A stretch of DNA of 45,284 nt, from the NCBI GenBank assembly GCA_900315085.1, contig OMXW01000016.1, positions 1-45,284 on the forward strand, in the 5' to 3' direction. The translations under genes were made by a program, and so were the position numbers. Of the stretch, positions 28,122 to 35,983 are shown piece after piece (positions within the stretch are counted from its first letter, which is position 1; each line of letters begins with the position of its first letter). Source of the DNA: an uncultured Eubacteriales bacterium (GTDB lineage Bacteria; Bacillota; Clostridia; Oscillospirales; Acutalibacteraceae). Under the pieces are notes generated by a model. That model was not told the DNA's origin, ran no database searches, and saw only the letters and a program-made list of their open reading frames with translations.

Positions 28122-28153
28122 AAAACGGACGGTCAGCGACCGCCCGTTTTTTT
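28122..28153. terminator. Bidirectional terminator between helicase and coat genes
   Basis: AAAACGGACGGTC pairs with GACCGCCCGTTTT (one mismatch) around AGC, with a run of T on the plus side and A-run/TTTT on the minus side. It serves the two converging genes. Confidence 0.85.
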
Positions 28154-28407
28154 CAGCAGCAGGAGCCGCCGGAAAACTTCATTTTTACTTCGTTGATTTT
28201 GCTCTGCTGAACCTGCTCGTCGGGGTACCAGCCCTTTGCCTGCATTTTTGCGTAAATCTGCTGCTGCATATCGAGCGCGCTGTTGAGCGAGCCCGTAAAG
28301 GTTTGATGAACATCCTGAGTGGAAGCCTCAATGCTTCCGTGCATGAATAAATCGCACGCGCCCTTTTCGAGCATCAACATGTTTTCCATTAAATTTCTGT
28401 CGTCCAT
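28153..28407 (-). CDS. CotF-like spore coat protein
   Basis: The 84-residue protein begins MDDRNLMENMLMLEKGACDL, the opening of the coat F domain family, a small ferritin-like helical fold found in spore coats. The continuation FMHGSIEASTQDVHQTF is also family-like. It ends in SGGSCC, and the two terminal cysteines could crosslink in the coat. I chose ATG 28407 with a strong AAGGAGG seven bases upstream. A related small gene lies eleven bases upstream, forming a two-gene sporulation operon. Confidence 0.8.
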   Translation of the reverse strand: MDDRNLMENMLMLEKGACDLFMHGSIEASTQDVHQTFTGSLNSALDMQQQIYAKMQAKGWYPDEQVQQSKINEVKMKFSGGSCC

Positions 28408-28417
28408 AGTATCCTCC

Positions 28418-28591
28418 TTAAAGCAGGTTGTAAAGGTTTTGAAATACGTTTTTGTGCTGCTGTTCAAGCTGCTGCGCAAAGCTTCTCAGCTCAGCGTCCT
28501 GAAGCTGATTTGCCGCCTCACGGCACTGCGTTTGAAAATACTGCTCATGTCCCAGAGCGTCCTGAACATAAAGTAATTCTTTGTCTGTCAT
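28418..28591 (-). CDS. Small coat-associated protein, 57 residues
   Basis: A short minus-strand gene runs from ATG 28591 to TAA 28418, with GGGAGG eight bases before the start. The product opens MTDKELLYVQDALGHEQYFQ and is entirely helical, with many glutamines. It resembles the first helices of coat F proteins, and it lies 10 bases from the CotF-like gene. Its codon use and spacing look real. The function is inferred from that neighbour: probably a spore coat component or partner. Confidence 0.75.
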   Translation of the reverse strand: MTDKELLYVQDALGHEQYFQTQCREAANQLQDAELRSFAQQLEQQHKNVFQNLYNLL

Positions 28592-28646
28592 TTGTAAAAC
28601 CTCCCGAATTTGATATCAGTATTATTGACCTTATTTTCGGGAATAT

Positions 28647-28680
28647 TCAAAAGCCGCCCGATTTTTTCAGGCGGCTTTAA
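28647..28680 (-). terminator. Terminator of the sortase gene
   Basis: AAAGCCGCC and GGGCGGCTTT form a stem around an A-rich loop just after the sortase stop, followed by TTTT on the minus strand. Confidence 0.8.
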
Positions 28681-29532
28681 CTATTTTGCCTCGCATATAA
28701 CGAGGTATCTTCCGTATTTTCCGTTTCCGAGCTGCGTGCAGGTTACGAGCGTCAGCAGCTTTTTACCGTTTTGGATCACCGTGTCGGTAGTCTGGTTGGG
28801 CTCAACCTTTTTGAAATTTACGACCTTGTAGTGAATTGTTCCCCAAAAGTTCTTTACGTCTACCTTGTCGCCCTTTTTGAGATTACGGATATTGTCAAAG
28901 AATATTCTTCCTACATATCCCGTGTGTCCCGCAACAACGCAGTTTGTGCTTTTTTCATTGAGCGGCAGCGAGGTGTTGTTAAGATGAGCCGCTCCGTAGC
29001 CCATCATCTCGTCGTTTGCGCCGAGGTATATAGGCAGGCTCATTCCGATGCTCGGAGCCGAGATATAGGCGTATACATTGCCCAGACCGTACTTTGACAT
29101 ATTGAGTGCTGCGTGGGTGTAATCATTCGCGTCAACCGTGCCCTGATTGTTAAGTATCGACTTGTTGTACTTTCGGCTGTCGCTTAAAAGCTTATCGAGG
29201 TCGGGCTTGAATACTACGGGCTTTTTGTCGGGGACTCTCTCGTAGCCGCCGCCTCCGCCGCTCCACCACGACCTTGAATTCGTCCACCTTATCAGATAGC
29301 CCTCGTCGTCAACAAGATGACGCTTTTTTGCCTCCTCAAAGGTTTTTACAACGGTGCCGTCGGTTTCGTCAACAAGCTCGTCAACTACGTTTTGCAGATC
29401 TTCCTCATATTTTTCTATGACGCCGTTCGCCTTGATTTGTCCCACTGAGTTTGAAATGGGCGGAAACAGCAGAAAGCCGAGTCCCGTCAAAAGCAAAAGC
29501 ACGGCAATAATAAATACTATTTTTTTCCACAT
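28681..29532 (-). CDS. Sortase (class C-like transpeptidase)
   Basis: This 283-residue enzyme has one N-terminal membrane anchor (residues 4-24) and an extracellular sortase domain with H203 (VVAGHTGYVGRIFF), C265 (LLTLVTCTQ) and R275 (KYGRYLV). Sortases join surface proteins to the wall or polymerise pilins. The LTLVTCT motif fits class C, but the C-terminal membrane helix common in class C is absent and an ~80-residue N-terminal extension is present. No LPXTG-type substrate is encoded in the window, so its targets lie elsewhere. Confidence 0.88.
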   Translation of the reverse strand: MWKKIVFIIAVLLLLTGLGFLLFPPISNSVGQIKANGVIEKYEEDLQNVVDELVDETDGTVVKTFEEAKKRHLVDDEGYLIRWTNSRSWWSGGGGGYERVPDKKPVVFKPDLDKLLSDSRKYNKSILNNQGTVDANDYTHAALNMSKYGLGNVYAYISAPSIGMSLPIYLGANDEMMGYGAAHLNNTSLPLNEKSTNCVVAGHTGYVGRIFFDNIRNLKKGDKVDVKNFWGTIHYKVVNFKKVEPNQTTDTVIQNGKKLLTLVTCTQLGNGKYGRYLVICEAK

Positions 29533-29605
29533 ACAAAATACTTTCCTTTGCGGTTTGCAGTTTGAGGTTTACAACTTAAACGATTGTAATTTTTTGGGTT
29601 CGCTA

Positions 29606-29677
29606 TGTAGGGTAGACCCTCGCGGTCTACCGAAGATATGAACAAACTCTCGGGAGGCGGCAAGCGCCTCCCCTACA
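29606..29677. repeat. Family A repeat pair upstream of the sortase gene
   Basis: TGTAGGGTAGACC..GGTCTACC, spacer GAAGATATGAACAAACT, then GGGAGGCGGCAAGCGCCTCC with closing CCTACA. The stems are unique but the ends and the ATGAACAAA spacer motif match other copies. Confidence 0.75.
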
Positions 29678-29732
29678 ATTTGATTTTTATTATAAACCAT
29701 TCCGCGGATTTTTTCAATACCGCCGCCGATAC

Positions 29733-29760
29733 AAAAAACACCGCGCACACGGCGCGGTGT
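29733..29760 (-). terminator. Terminator of the 291-residue zinc-ribbon gene
   Basis: ACACCGCGC pairs with GCGCGGTGT around ACACG, then six T on the minus strand, nine bases after the stop. Confidence 0.9.
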
Positions 29761-29768
29761 AATTAAAA

Positions 29769-30644
29769 CTAATTCAGATATGAAAAGCTTGATTTTGAGT
29801 TGTTTACTTCTACTATTTTCCACTGTCCGTTGACCTTTGCAACGTCAAAATACAATGTCATCAGACCGTCAAGCGCGGACATGCCGTCAATTGAATACGA
29901 AACGTAAATAATATTTCTTTCGGTGACTGCCGCCGCCGAACCGATCGATTTATACTTGGAGTACAGGTTTTCAGCATAGCTCATAAACTTCGGTTCGCCC
30001 TGATTGTAAACCTCTGTGGACACGATCTTATGCTTTACCTTAACACCATCGGGTATTTTGCTGAACGCCGATGAAATGTAGCTTAACGCGCTTGAACTTG
30101 TTTCGAGTGCGAGTCTGTTCTCGTCAAACAAATCGGGCTTGATCGCGTCAACGCTTTTTGAGTTTATTACCGTTGTGAAGTGGTCAACGACCTTGGAGCT
30201 GTCTCCGCCCGAGAACACCATGATTATTCCGATTATTATTCCCGCAACGGCGAGCAGAGCAACGGCGGCAATAATGATGATCGGTACCGGGCTTTTTTTC
30301 TTGGCGGGCTGAATTGCAACGTTATTCATCGTCTGACCGTACGATGCGGGCTGGCTTGAATACTGCGGATTCTTAAACTGCTGATTTGACTGTTGGAACT
30401 GCTGAAACTGCTGAGCGTACTTATCTGAGTTGTTCTGAGGCTGATATTCCTGCTGTGGGGGCTGCTGATAGGCAGGCTGTGCAGGCTCCTGCGGCTGATA
30501 GGCAGGCTGCTCAGGTTCCTGAGGCTGATATACAGTCTGCGTTTGGACCTCTTCGTTCTGTTGAGCTTCAGCGAGCGACGCGCCGCAAACATAGCAGAAT
30601 TTTGAACCGTCTCTAATTTCCGAATTGCATTTTGGACATATCAT
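29769..30644 (-). CDS. Zinc-ribbon membrane protein with Gln/Pro-rich linker
   Basis: The 291-residue protein has three parts. An N-terminal zinc ribbon uses C3, C6, C17 and C20 (CPKCNS and FCYVCG). A Q/P/Y-rich linker with repeated PQEP and QPAYQ units follows, then one transmembrane helix at about 120-142 (PIIIIAAVALLAVAGIIIG). The extracellular domain (150-291) is of unknown fold, with a SYSIDGMSALDGLMTLYFDV beta-rich end that may be related to SnoaL-like domains. It is the divergent partner of the zinc-ribbon gene at 30935. The role is unknown; a surface-stress or wall function is only a guess. Confidence 0.8.
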   Translation of the reverse strand: MICPKCNSEIRDGSKFCYVCGASLAEAQQNEEVQTQTVYQPQEPEQPAYQPQEPAQPAYQQPPQQEYQPQNNSDKYAQQFQQFQQSNQQFKNPQYSSQPASYGQTMNNVAIQPAKKKSPVPIIIIAAVALLAVAGIIIGIIMVFSGGDSSKVVDHFTTVINSKSVDAIKPDLFDENRLALETSSSALSYISSAFSKIPDGVKVKHKIVSTEVYNQGEPKFMSYAENLYSKYKSIGSAAAVTERNIIYVSYSIDGMSALDGLMTLYFDVAKVNGQWKIVEVNNSKSSFSYLN

Positions 30645-30705
30645 AAAAACTCTCCTAAAAAATAAACTATGCTGACAAGCAACAGTCCGCCTGCCAACAA
30701 TATTA

Positions 30706-30734
30706 ATTATACGTCAGTTGTAACCAAATTTCAA
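30706..30734 (-). promoter_or_regulatory. Promoter of the 291-residue zinc-ribbon gene
   Basis: TTGAAA (30734-30729), 17 bases and TATAAT (30711-30706) on the minus strand. Confidence 0.7.
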
Positions 30735-30851
30735 CATTTTTTAGACTTTAAATACAAAAAAATTGTATAGCGTCCGACTTAATCAGAACTATGTTGTATT
30801 TTTTTACATATAATAAGCCTTTTTTGAATATTCTATTGTAGCATTATTGAA

Positions 30852-30880
30852 TTGACATAAACGGCAAAAAATTATAAAAT
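30852..30880 (+). promoter_or_regulatory. Promoter of the 536-residue zinc-ribbon gene
   Basis: TTGACA (30852-30857), 17 bases and TAAAAT (30875-30880), 55 bases before the ATG. Confidence 0.75.
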
Positions 30881-30934
30881 AGAGATGTACGCTATTAGTT
30901 TAGGTATATATTATATCAAAGGAGAGATTATTTT

Positions 30935-32545
30935 ATGTTTTGTGAGAAATGCGGAAATCAGGTTCCCGACGGCTCAAAGTTCTGCGAAAAATGCGGTAAC
31001 CCCATTGCGCAGGCTCCCGCTCCTCAGGCAGCTCAGCCTGTTCAGCAGCCTGTTCAGCAGAACTATCAGCAGCCCGTGCAGCAGCCTGTTCAGCAGAACT
31101 ATCAGCAGCCCGTGCAGCAGCCTGTTCAGCAGAGCTATCAGCAGCCCGCTCAGCAGCCTGTTCAGCCTCCCAAGGCTCCCCGTCAGCCCATGTCGCCCGG
31201 AGTAAAGAAAGCTATTATCTTCGGCGGAATCGGTGTAGCAGTAATCGTTATCGCACTGGTTGCGCTGTTTGCGTTCATTATTCCCTCGCTCAACAAGGTT
31301 GACATCAGCAAATATCTTGAAACAAAAATCAACACATCCGACTCAACAATCTACGACGGCGAGATCTCAGGTAAGGTTTCCGTTTCAACCGACAGACTTT
31401 ACATCGACAAGCTCGGCGACGCCGAAACAAAGAAGCTTCTTGAAAACAAGAACAGTATCACTGACTACAAAGACCTTATTGACAGCGCAAGCAAGGCTGT
31501 TGACTCAAGCACAAAGCGCTCAGCTCTTGCCGACATTACATATGACCTTGAGCTCGAATGCAAAATCAAGGACGCCAAGGAAGAAACAACCGAGGACAGC
31601 GAGTCAGCAAGCTCCGGCAGCAGCTACACTGCTGAGTTCAAAAACGCCAAGCAGAGCGATGTTCTTGAAGTAACTATCAAGTGGCCCAAGGATCCCATCA
31701 AGATCAAGGAAATCGAGCAGTACGAGAACATTGCCGGTCTCACATTTGACAAGTCAGACAAGACTGTAGAGATCAAGCTTGAGGACAAAATCAAGGAAAA
31801 CAAGGTTAAGGTAACAGAAAAGGTAACCGTTGACTTTGTTAAGTACATCAACGACAACAAGCTTATCAAGATCAAGGGCCTTCAGGGAGATTATCCCTCA
31901 GCTTACCTCAAAGAGTTTGAGTTCACTGAGGGTGACTACACATTCACAAACAAGAGTGAGAAGAAGAGCTCATACAGCACCGGCACCGAAATCAAGGTAA
32001 CTAACAAGAAGGATGAAGATAAGAAGAAGAGCTTCTATGTTCACTTTGATTCACTGTCAGACGTTTCCGAGGGCGAGGATGTTACTTTCACAATCAACAG
32101 CAACACAGACCACCTTTACAACACCGACGTATTCTTCACCTCAACAGAGGGCACATTCAAATATGTTCCCAACAAGCCCATGACTCTTGACGAGGCAAAA
32201 AAGAGCACCGAGAAGATCACACAGTACCTCAAGGATAACATCACCAAAATCGATTCAAGTATTACAAAAGCTGAAAACTTTGAGATCCAGGAGATGTACT
32301 ACATCATCAAGAAGGACGCCGAGGACGACAGCGAAGCTGTGATTTACGCGTTCTACAAGAATACGGCAAAGAACAAGTATAAGTATATTTCAATCAGCAA
32401 GGCGTACCTCGCAGACGGCGATTTCATGTGCGGCAGCGCGTACGATTCATGGAGCTCATACAGCTCGGTTGCTGATTCTCAGAAGTATCTCAACCCGTTC
32501 TACAAGAGCACAAAGGACGATTACAACACAACAAAGATCTATTGA
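30935..32545 (+). CDS. Zinc-ribbon membrane protein with tandem Q-rich linker repeats
   Basis: The 536-residue protein repeats the plan of the divergent gene: zinc ribbon (C3, C6, C17, C20; MFCEKCG and FCEKCG), Q/P/Y-rich linker (25-85), one transmembrane helix (93-117) and a large lysine-, serine- and glutamate-rich extracellular region (118-536). The linker contains three exact or near-exact PVQQNYQQPVQQ units. No enzyme motif is visible outside the cell. The pattern suggests a cytoplasmic ribbon linked to a surface-exposed domain, with an unknown job. The start is ATG at 30935 with AAAGGAGAG upstream. Confidence 0.8.
   Translation: MFCEKCGNQVPDGSKFCEKCGNPIAQAPAPQAAQPVQQPVQQNYQQPVQQPVQQNYQQPVQQPVQQSYQQPAQQPVQPPKAPRQPMSPGVKKAIIFGGIGVAVIVIALVALFAFIIPSLNKVDISKYLETKINTSDSTIYDGEISGKVSVSTDRLYIDKLGDAETKKLLENKNSITDYKDLIDSASKAVDSSTKRSALADITYDLELECKIKDAKEETTEDSESASSGSSYTAEFKNAKQSDVLEVTIKWPKDPIKIKEIEQYENIAGLTFDKSDKTVEIKLEDKIKENKVKVTEKVTVDFVKYINDNKLIKIKGLQGDYPSAYLKEFEFTEGDYTFTNKSEKKSSYSTGTEIKVTNKKDEDKKKSFYVHFDSLSDVSEGEDVTFTINSNTDHLYNTDVFFTSTEGTFKYVPNKPMTLDEAKKSTEKITQYLKDNITKIDSSITKAENFEIQEMYYIIKKDAEDDSEAVIYAFYKNTAKNKYKYISISKAYLADGDFMCGSAYDSWSSYSSVADSQKYLNPFYKSTKDDYNTTKIY
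31049..31156 (+). repeat. Three tandem 36-base coding repeats
   Basis: Units start at 31049, 31085 and 31121. The first two are identical over 36 bases and the third differs at a few positions. Each encodes PVQQNYQQPVQQ or a variant. Such repeats expand and contract by slippage, so linker length is likely to vary between strains. Confidence 0.9.
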
Positions 32546-32556
32546 TCTGCTCAATA

Positions 32557-32592
32557 AAAAGGGTCGGCTCAAAAGAGTCGGCCCCTTTTTTT
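32557..32592 (+). terminator. Terminator of the 536-residue zinc-ribbon gene
   Basis: GGGTCGGCTC pairs with GAGTCGGCCC by wobble-tolerant pairing around AAAA, then seven T residues, ~12 bases after the stop. Confidence 0.85.
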
Positions 32593-32880
32593 AGAGTTTA
32601 GAGTTGTAGGGGCGACCATTGGTCGCCCGCGTATAGGAAACGTTGTTTTCCTAAATAAAATCGGTATGATAAGATAACACGGTTAGCGGGCTTACAATGC
32701 AAGCCCCTACAAGAAGCGCACGGAGAAATCCCCTTGTTATAGAAGTCGGTTTCCTGTTTGGGAGATTCCTTTTTTGAGTTGAGAGTTTTGGTCGTGCAGA
32801 CAGGTTTGATTATTTTAAATGTTTGGTTCCCGACCGTATTAATATTGGCGTAATGGTTATGAATACAAACCGTACCCTCC
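32586..32880. repeat. Mosaic repeat block, shuffled relative to 4366-4650
   Basis: No gene is evident between 32546 and 33271. A family A element (32605-32711) holds GGAAACGTTGTTTTCCTAAA and ATCGGTATGATA, both also in 4518-4597. It is fused directly to a family B tail (GAAGCGCACGGAGAAATCCC, 32712-32733), and then to the GGTCGTG..CCCGACC module (about 32790-32838). The same modules occur in another order at 4366-4650. Confidence 0.7.
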
Positions 32881-32936
32881 CAGACTGTAGAAATAGTCAA
32901 AAAGTAAAATCAAAGAACAAGATTTGACTATGAACA

Positions 32937-33050
32937 AAAAAGCCTCCTTTAATAAAGGAGGTGGCGCGCCGCTTGCGGCGTGACGGAGGATTTATCAGAT
33001 GACGTTATATATCATCAAAATTTAAAAAAGGAGCCTTGCTTACCGGCATC
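32937..33050. repeat. Family C repeat, internally deleted copy
   Basis: It runs from AAAGCCTCCTTTAATAAAGG to TTAAAAAAGGAGCCTTGC and on through TTACCGGCATCTCAA. The reverse complement of 37092-37288 matches it from end to end except for about 85 missing central bases. A separate half palindrome, GGGTACGGTCAAGACCGTAC, follows at about 33103-33123. Confidence 0.8.
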
Positions 33051-33271
33051 TCAACAATTGACAATTGTTAAACCCGGAACTACGGTTTTTCAACAAACAG
33101 AGGGTACGGTCAAGACCGTACCCTCCGTTTTTCTAACCCTTTATACCCAAATCGGAATTGATCCTTGGATATCAATTTAATTGTGTCTACCCTGCCGGTA
33201 CCTAACCTAATACAAATTTGATGAAATAAATTATGTACTGCATAAAGAATCCTTCTTTCTTTTTTGGGGTA

Positions 33272-35401
33272 TTACCAGCGTCCGCCGGGACCTCCGGGAC
33301 CGCCGCCCGAGCTGCTTCCAGTTGAAAGCGTTGAGCTTGTGCCGCCGCTTACGGTTCCGCTCTCGCTGTAGCCGAAGCTGTCGAGCGTACCGCTGTAGGT
33401 GCCGTTAACTACCGCCTTGCAGCTTGTGAGCGAGCTTGTTCTGTTAGTGTAGTAAACTACGCCCACGCTGCCCGAAATCTTGGGCTTGAGTACCGAAAGA
33501 ACGTTTCCGCTTGCGTCTGTTACGGCGATCGTTGAGCCGCTGCTGATCGTACCTACCGATTTATTAAGAACCGCGTTGCCCGACTTGCCGTTCATATCCT
33601 CCCACATTGCGTTTGAGGAAGCGATTGCCATTACCGTGCCGCCGTTGAAGTTTACAGTGCCGTCCGCGTCAAGCGCGAAGTTGCCGCCTGTTGTGGGGCC
33701 CTGTACGATTGTTGTGCCGCCGTTGAAGCTGAGCGAGCCGTTTGAGTCAACTCCGTCGCCCGATGCGATAACGTAGAGGTAGCCGCCGTTAACGGTGATG
33801 CTTGCGTTAGATGTTGAGCCGCCCGGATTGAACGGGTTCTGACCGGGACGTCCGCCCTGCGAGCTTTGGTCGTTGCCGCCTGCGGCGTTTACGCCGTCGT
33901 CGCTTGCAACTACCGAGATCGTGCCGCCGTCGATCACAACAAAGTTGCCCTCAACGCCCTCGTAGCTCTTTAGAATGTCGATTGTGCCGCTCTTGATCGT
34001 TACGGTTGTGTCGGCATGGATTCCGTCGTCGCCCGAGGTGATCGTGAACTCTCCGCCGTCAATTGTGATGTTGCCGTTTGAGTGTACGCTGTCATCGGTT
34101 GTGTTGAGTGTATAGGTGCCGCCTGTGATGTTCATGTCGGTTGTCGCCTTAATGCCCTTGCCCTTTACCGTAGCGTTAAAGGTGCCGCCCGAGATGTTGA
34201 TTGTATCGCCTGTTATCGCCTCGTCGCCTGCAGTGAGTGTGTAGGTGCCGTCGATGATGTTGACAACCGTGTTGCCGTTTATGCAGTCGTCTGAGGTCGA
34301 GTTGATTTTGTAGGTGCCGCTTGTAAGGGTGATGTCGCCTGCCGCCTTTATGCCCTTGCCCTCAGAGTCAAGATCAAGGTTTGCCTTTTCAATGTTGATC
34401 GTGCCGTCGCTTTCCATGCTGTCGCCGTCCGAGTCGGTTGTCAGCTTGATGTTCTTGCCGCTGAGTGTGATGTCGTCGTTGGCGTGTAAGCCGTCCTTTA
34501 CGGAGGTAATGTTGATTACGCCGTTTTCGATTATAATATCGTCGTCGGAATTGATTCCGTGCTTGTAATTGCCGTTTACGTTCAGCGTGCCCTTGCCCTT
34601 GATTTCAAGGGTGTCGTCGCTGTGGATAGCGCCCTTTGCCTCGGCGTTTGACTCAGAATATGCAGTGCCGTCGGATACGGTGTTCGTTGTGCCGTCCTCG
34701 ATGGTGATGAACGCCTTCTTGCAGCGGTCAAAGTAGATTGCAGGGCCGCTTGTATTTGTAAGGCTCATGCCGTTTAGTCTGAGCTTGACCTTGTCGTTTA
34801 CATCCTTTTCCTCGCCTGTGTTGATGTAAATCATGCCGTTGTCGCAGCTTCCCGTTACTTCCCAGTCGCCGCCCTCGGTTATCGTTACCACGTTGCCGTC
34901 AACCGAGATTCCGTCGCCTGTTACCGTTATACCGCTGTTGCTTAGTACTATCGTGCCGGTGTTCTCTTTCCATGCGTCCTCGTTGACCTCGGTCGGGTCG
35001 GTAGCCTGAGTAGCTTCGGTAGCCTGTGTTGCTTCCGTCGCCTGTGTTGCTTCGGTCGTCGCCTGCTCGGTTTCGATTGTCTCACCTATTTTGTAGGGAT
35101 TGCCGTAGCCCGCGAGGAACTTTTGTATTTCGGTTGAGTCGGAAATACTCACCTGTCCGTCGCCGTTGATATCCGCCGCTTTAAGCTGCGCGTCCGTTAA
35201 GGTAACGTACTTTGCAAGGTATCTTTGGATGGTGGTGGCGTCGTCGATTTTTACCGCGCCGTCTCCGTTTACGTCTCCTCTGATTACTTCTCCCGTGCCT
35301 GAGTCGGCGTCAGCCTGTGCCGCAGAAGCGGCAAATGGCATTGCAGAGGCAATCAGAAGCGCGGACAGTGCCGCGGCGGTGTACTTGCGCAATGATTTCA
35401 T
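33272..35401 (-). CDS. Secreted dockerin protein with Cthe_2159-like carbohydrate-binding beta-helix
   Basis: The 709-residue protein has a signal peptide (cleavage near ASAAQA at 25-30). A type I dockerin with two calcium loops follows (DVNGDGAVKIDD at 43-54 and DINGDGQVSISD at 78-89), then a TQATEA-rich linker. The body is a long run of beta-helix turns with recurring DDGIHAD, GGTY and SYEGVEG segments, as in the polygalacturonate/cellulose-binding protein Cthe_2159. The C-terminus is Gly-rich (GGGPGGPGGRW). Dockerins plug proteins into cellulosomes; here the dockerin is N-terminal, which is less common. I chose ATG 35401 with AAAGGAG upstream. Confidence 0.88.
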   Translation of the reverse strand: MKSLRKYTAAALSALLIASAMPFAASAAQADADSGTGEVIRGDVNGDGAVKIDDATTIQRYLAKYVTLTDAQLKAADINGDGQVSISDSTEIQKFLAGYGNPYKIGETIETEQATTEATQATEATQATEATQATDPTEVNEDAWKENTGTIVLSNSGITVTGDGISVDGNVVTITEGGDWEVTGSCDNGMIYINTGEEKDVNDKVKLRLNGMSLTNTSGPAIYFDRCKKAFITIEDGTTNTVSDGTAYSESNAEAKGAIHSDDTLEIKGKGTLNVNGNYKHGINSDDDIIIENGVINITSVKDGLHANDDITLSGKNIKLTTDSDGDSMESDGTINIEKANLDLDSEGKGIKAAGDITLTSGTYKINSTSDDCINGNTVVNIIDGTYTLTAGDEAITGDTINISGGTFNATVKGKGIKATTDMNITGGTYTLNTTDDSVHSNGNITIDGGEFTITSGDDGIHADTTVTIKSGTIDILKSYEGVEGNFVVIDGGTISVVASDDGVNAAGGNDQSSQGGRPGQNPFNPGGSTSNASITVNGGYLYVIASGDGVDSNGSLSFNGGTTIVQGPTTGGNFALDADGTVNFNGGTVMAIASSNAMWEDMNGKSGNAVLNKSVGTISSGSTIAVTDASGNVLSVLKPKISGSVGVVYYTNRTSSLTSCKAVVNGTYSGTLDSFGYSESGTVSGGTSSTLSTGSSSGGGPGGPGGRW

Positions 35402-35444
35402 ATTGTTCAGCTCCTTTATCATTTTTTATGAATAATATTTTTGT

Positions 35445-35454
35445 TGTGTACACA
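35445..35454. promoter_or_regulatory. Palindrome TGTGTACACA upstream of the dockerin gene
   Basis: A perfect 10-base palindrome lies 43 bases before the ATG at 35401 and just downstream of a TTGACA on that strand. It could be an operator; no regulator can be named. Confidence 0.3.
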
Positions 35455-35521
35455 TGATAAATGTCAAAACTTAAATTAACCTTAAAAAAATTTTAAAATT
35501 TTTTAAACTTTTTTAAAAAGG

Positions 35522-35550
35522 TTGACAAAATCGATTTGATTGCGCATAAT
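35522..35550 (+). promoter_or_regulatory. Promoter of the TSCPD gene
   Basis: TTGACA (35522-35527), 17 bases and CATAAT (35545-35550), 33 bases before the ATG. Confidence 0.7.
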
Positions 35551-35583
35551 TGAATAAAACAAAAAAGCAAAGGAGAAACTGTT

Positions 35584-35844
35584 ATGCGTTATTCATACAG
35601 AACAAGAAACGTCTGCGCAAGCGAAATCAGCTTTGATTTGGACGGAGGCGTAGTAAAAAACATAAGATTCAACGGAGGCTGCAACGGCAATTTAAAGGCG
35701 ATTTCAAAGCTTGTTGACGGCTGGACGGTTGAGCAGATCGAGGAAAAGCTGCGCGGCAACACCTGCGGAATGCGCCCCACCTCATGCGCTGACCAGCTTG
35801 CCGTAGCCGTAAGGGAAGCCTACAACAGAGAGCTTGCTCGCTGA
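35584..35844 (+). CDS. TSCPD-domain protein of unknown function
   Basis: The 86-residue protein matches the small TSCPD family found in anaerobes (PTSCADQLAVAVREA near the C-terminus gives the name pattern). RNVCASEISFDLDGGVVKN and GGCNGNLKAISKLVDG are typical. The conserved cysteines (C11, C33, C61, C68) suggest a metal or iron-sulfur site; the same domain occurs at the end of some ribonucleotide reductases. The start is ATG at 35584 with AAAGGAG upstream. No function is known. Confidence 0.85.
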   Translation: MRYSYRTRNVCASEISFDLDGGVVKNIRFNGGCNGNLKAISKLVDGWTVEQIEEKLRGNTCGMRPTSCADQLAVAVREAYNRELAR

Positions 35845-35931
35845 TACCGCTATGATTTCCGGACATCATAATAACATTTGCTAAAAATTTTTAGGATTTT
35901 TTAAAAAAGACTAACATTTTTTGTTTGATTG

Positions 35932-35940
35932 TGTTATAAT
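35932..35940 (+). promoter_or_regulatory. Extended -10 promoter of the second dockerin gene
   Basis: TGTTATAAT at 35932-35940 is an extended -10 element (TGnTATAAT) with no good -35 box, 44 bases before the ATG. Confidence 0.55.
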
Positions 35941-35983
35941 GGTCTGTGTATTATTTAAAATATAATTGAAAAGAGGTTTTGTT

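Noticed and set aside
4264..33123. Possible CRISPR array from repeated hairpins
   Set aside because: The copies are dispersed over 29 kb, with unequal spacing and related spacers. No cas gene is present.
32598..33180. Open frames at 32598-32900 and 32980-33180
   Set aside because: They fall entirely in intergenic repeat modules and have repeat-derived translations without a start signal.
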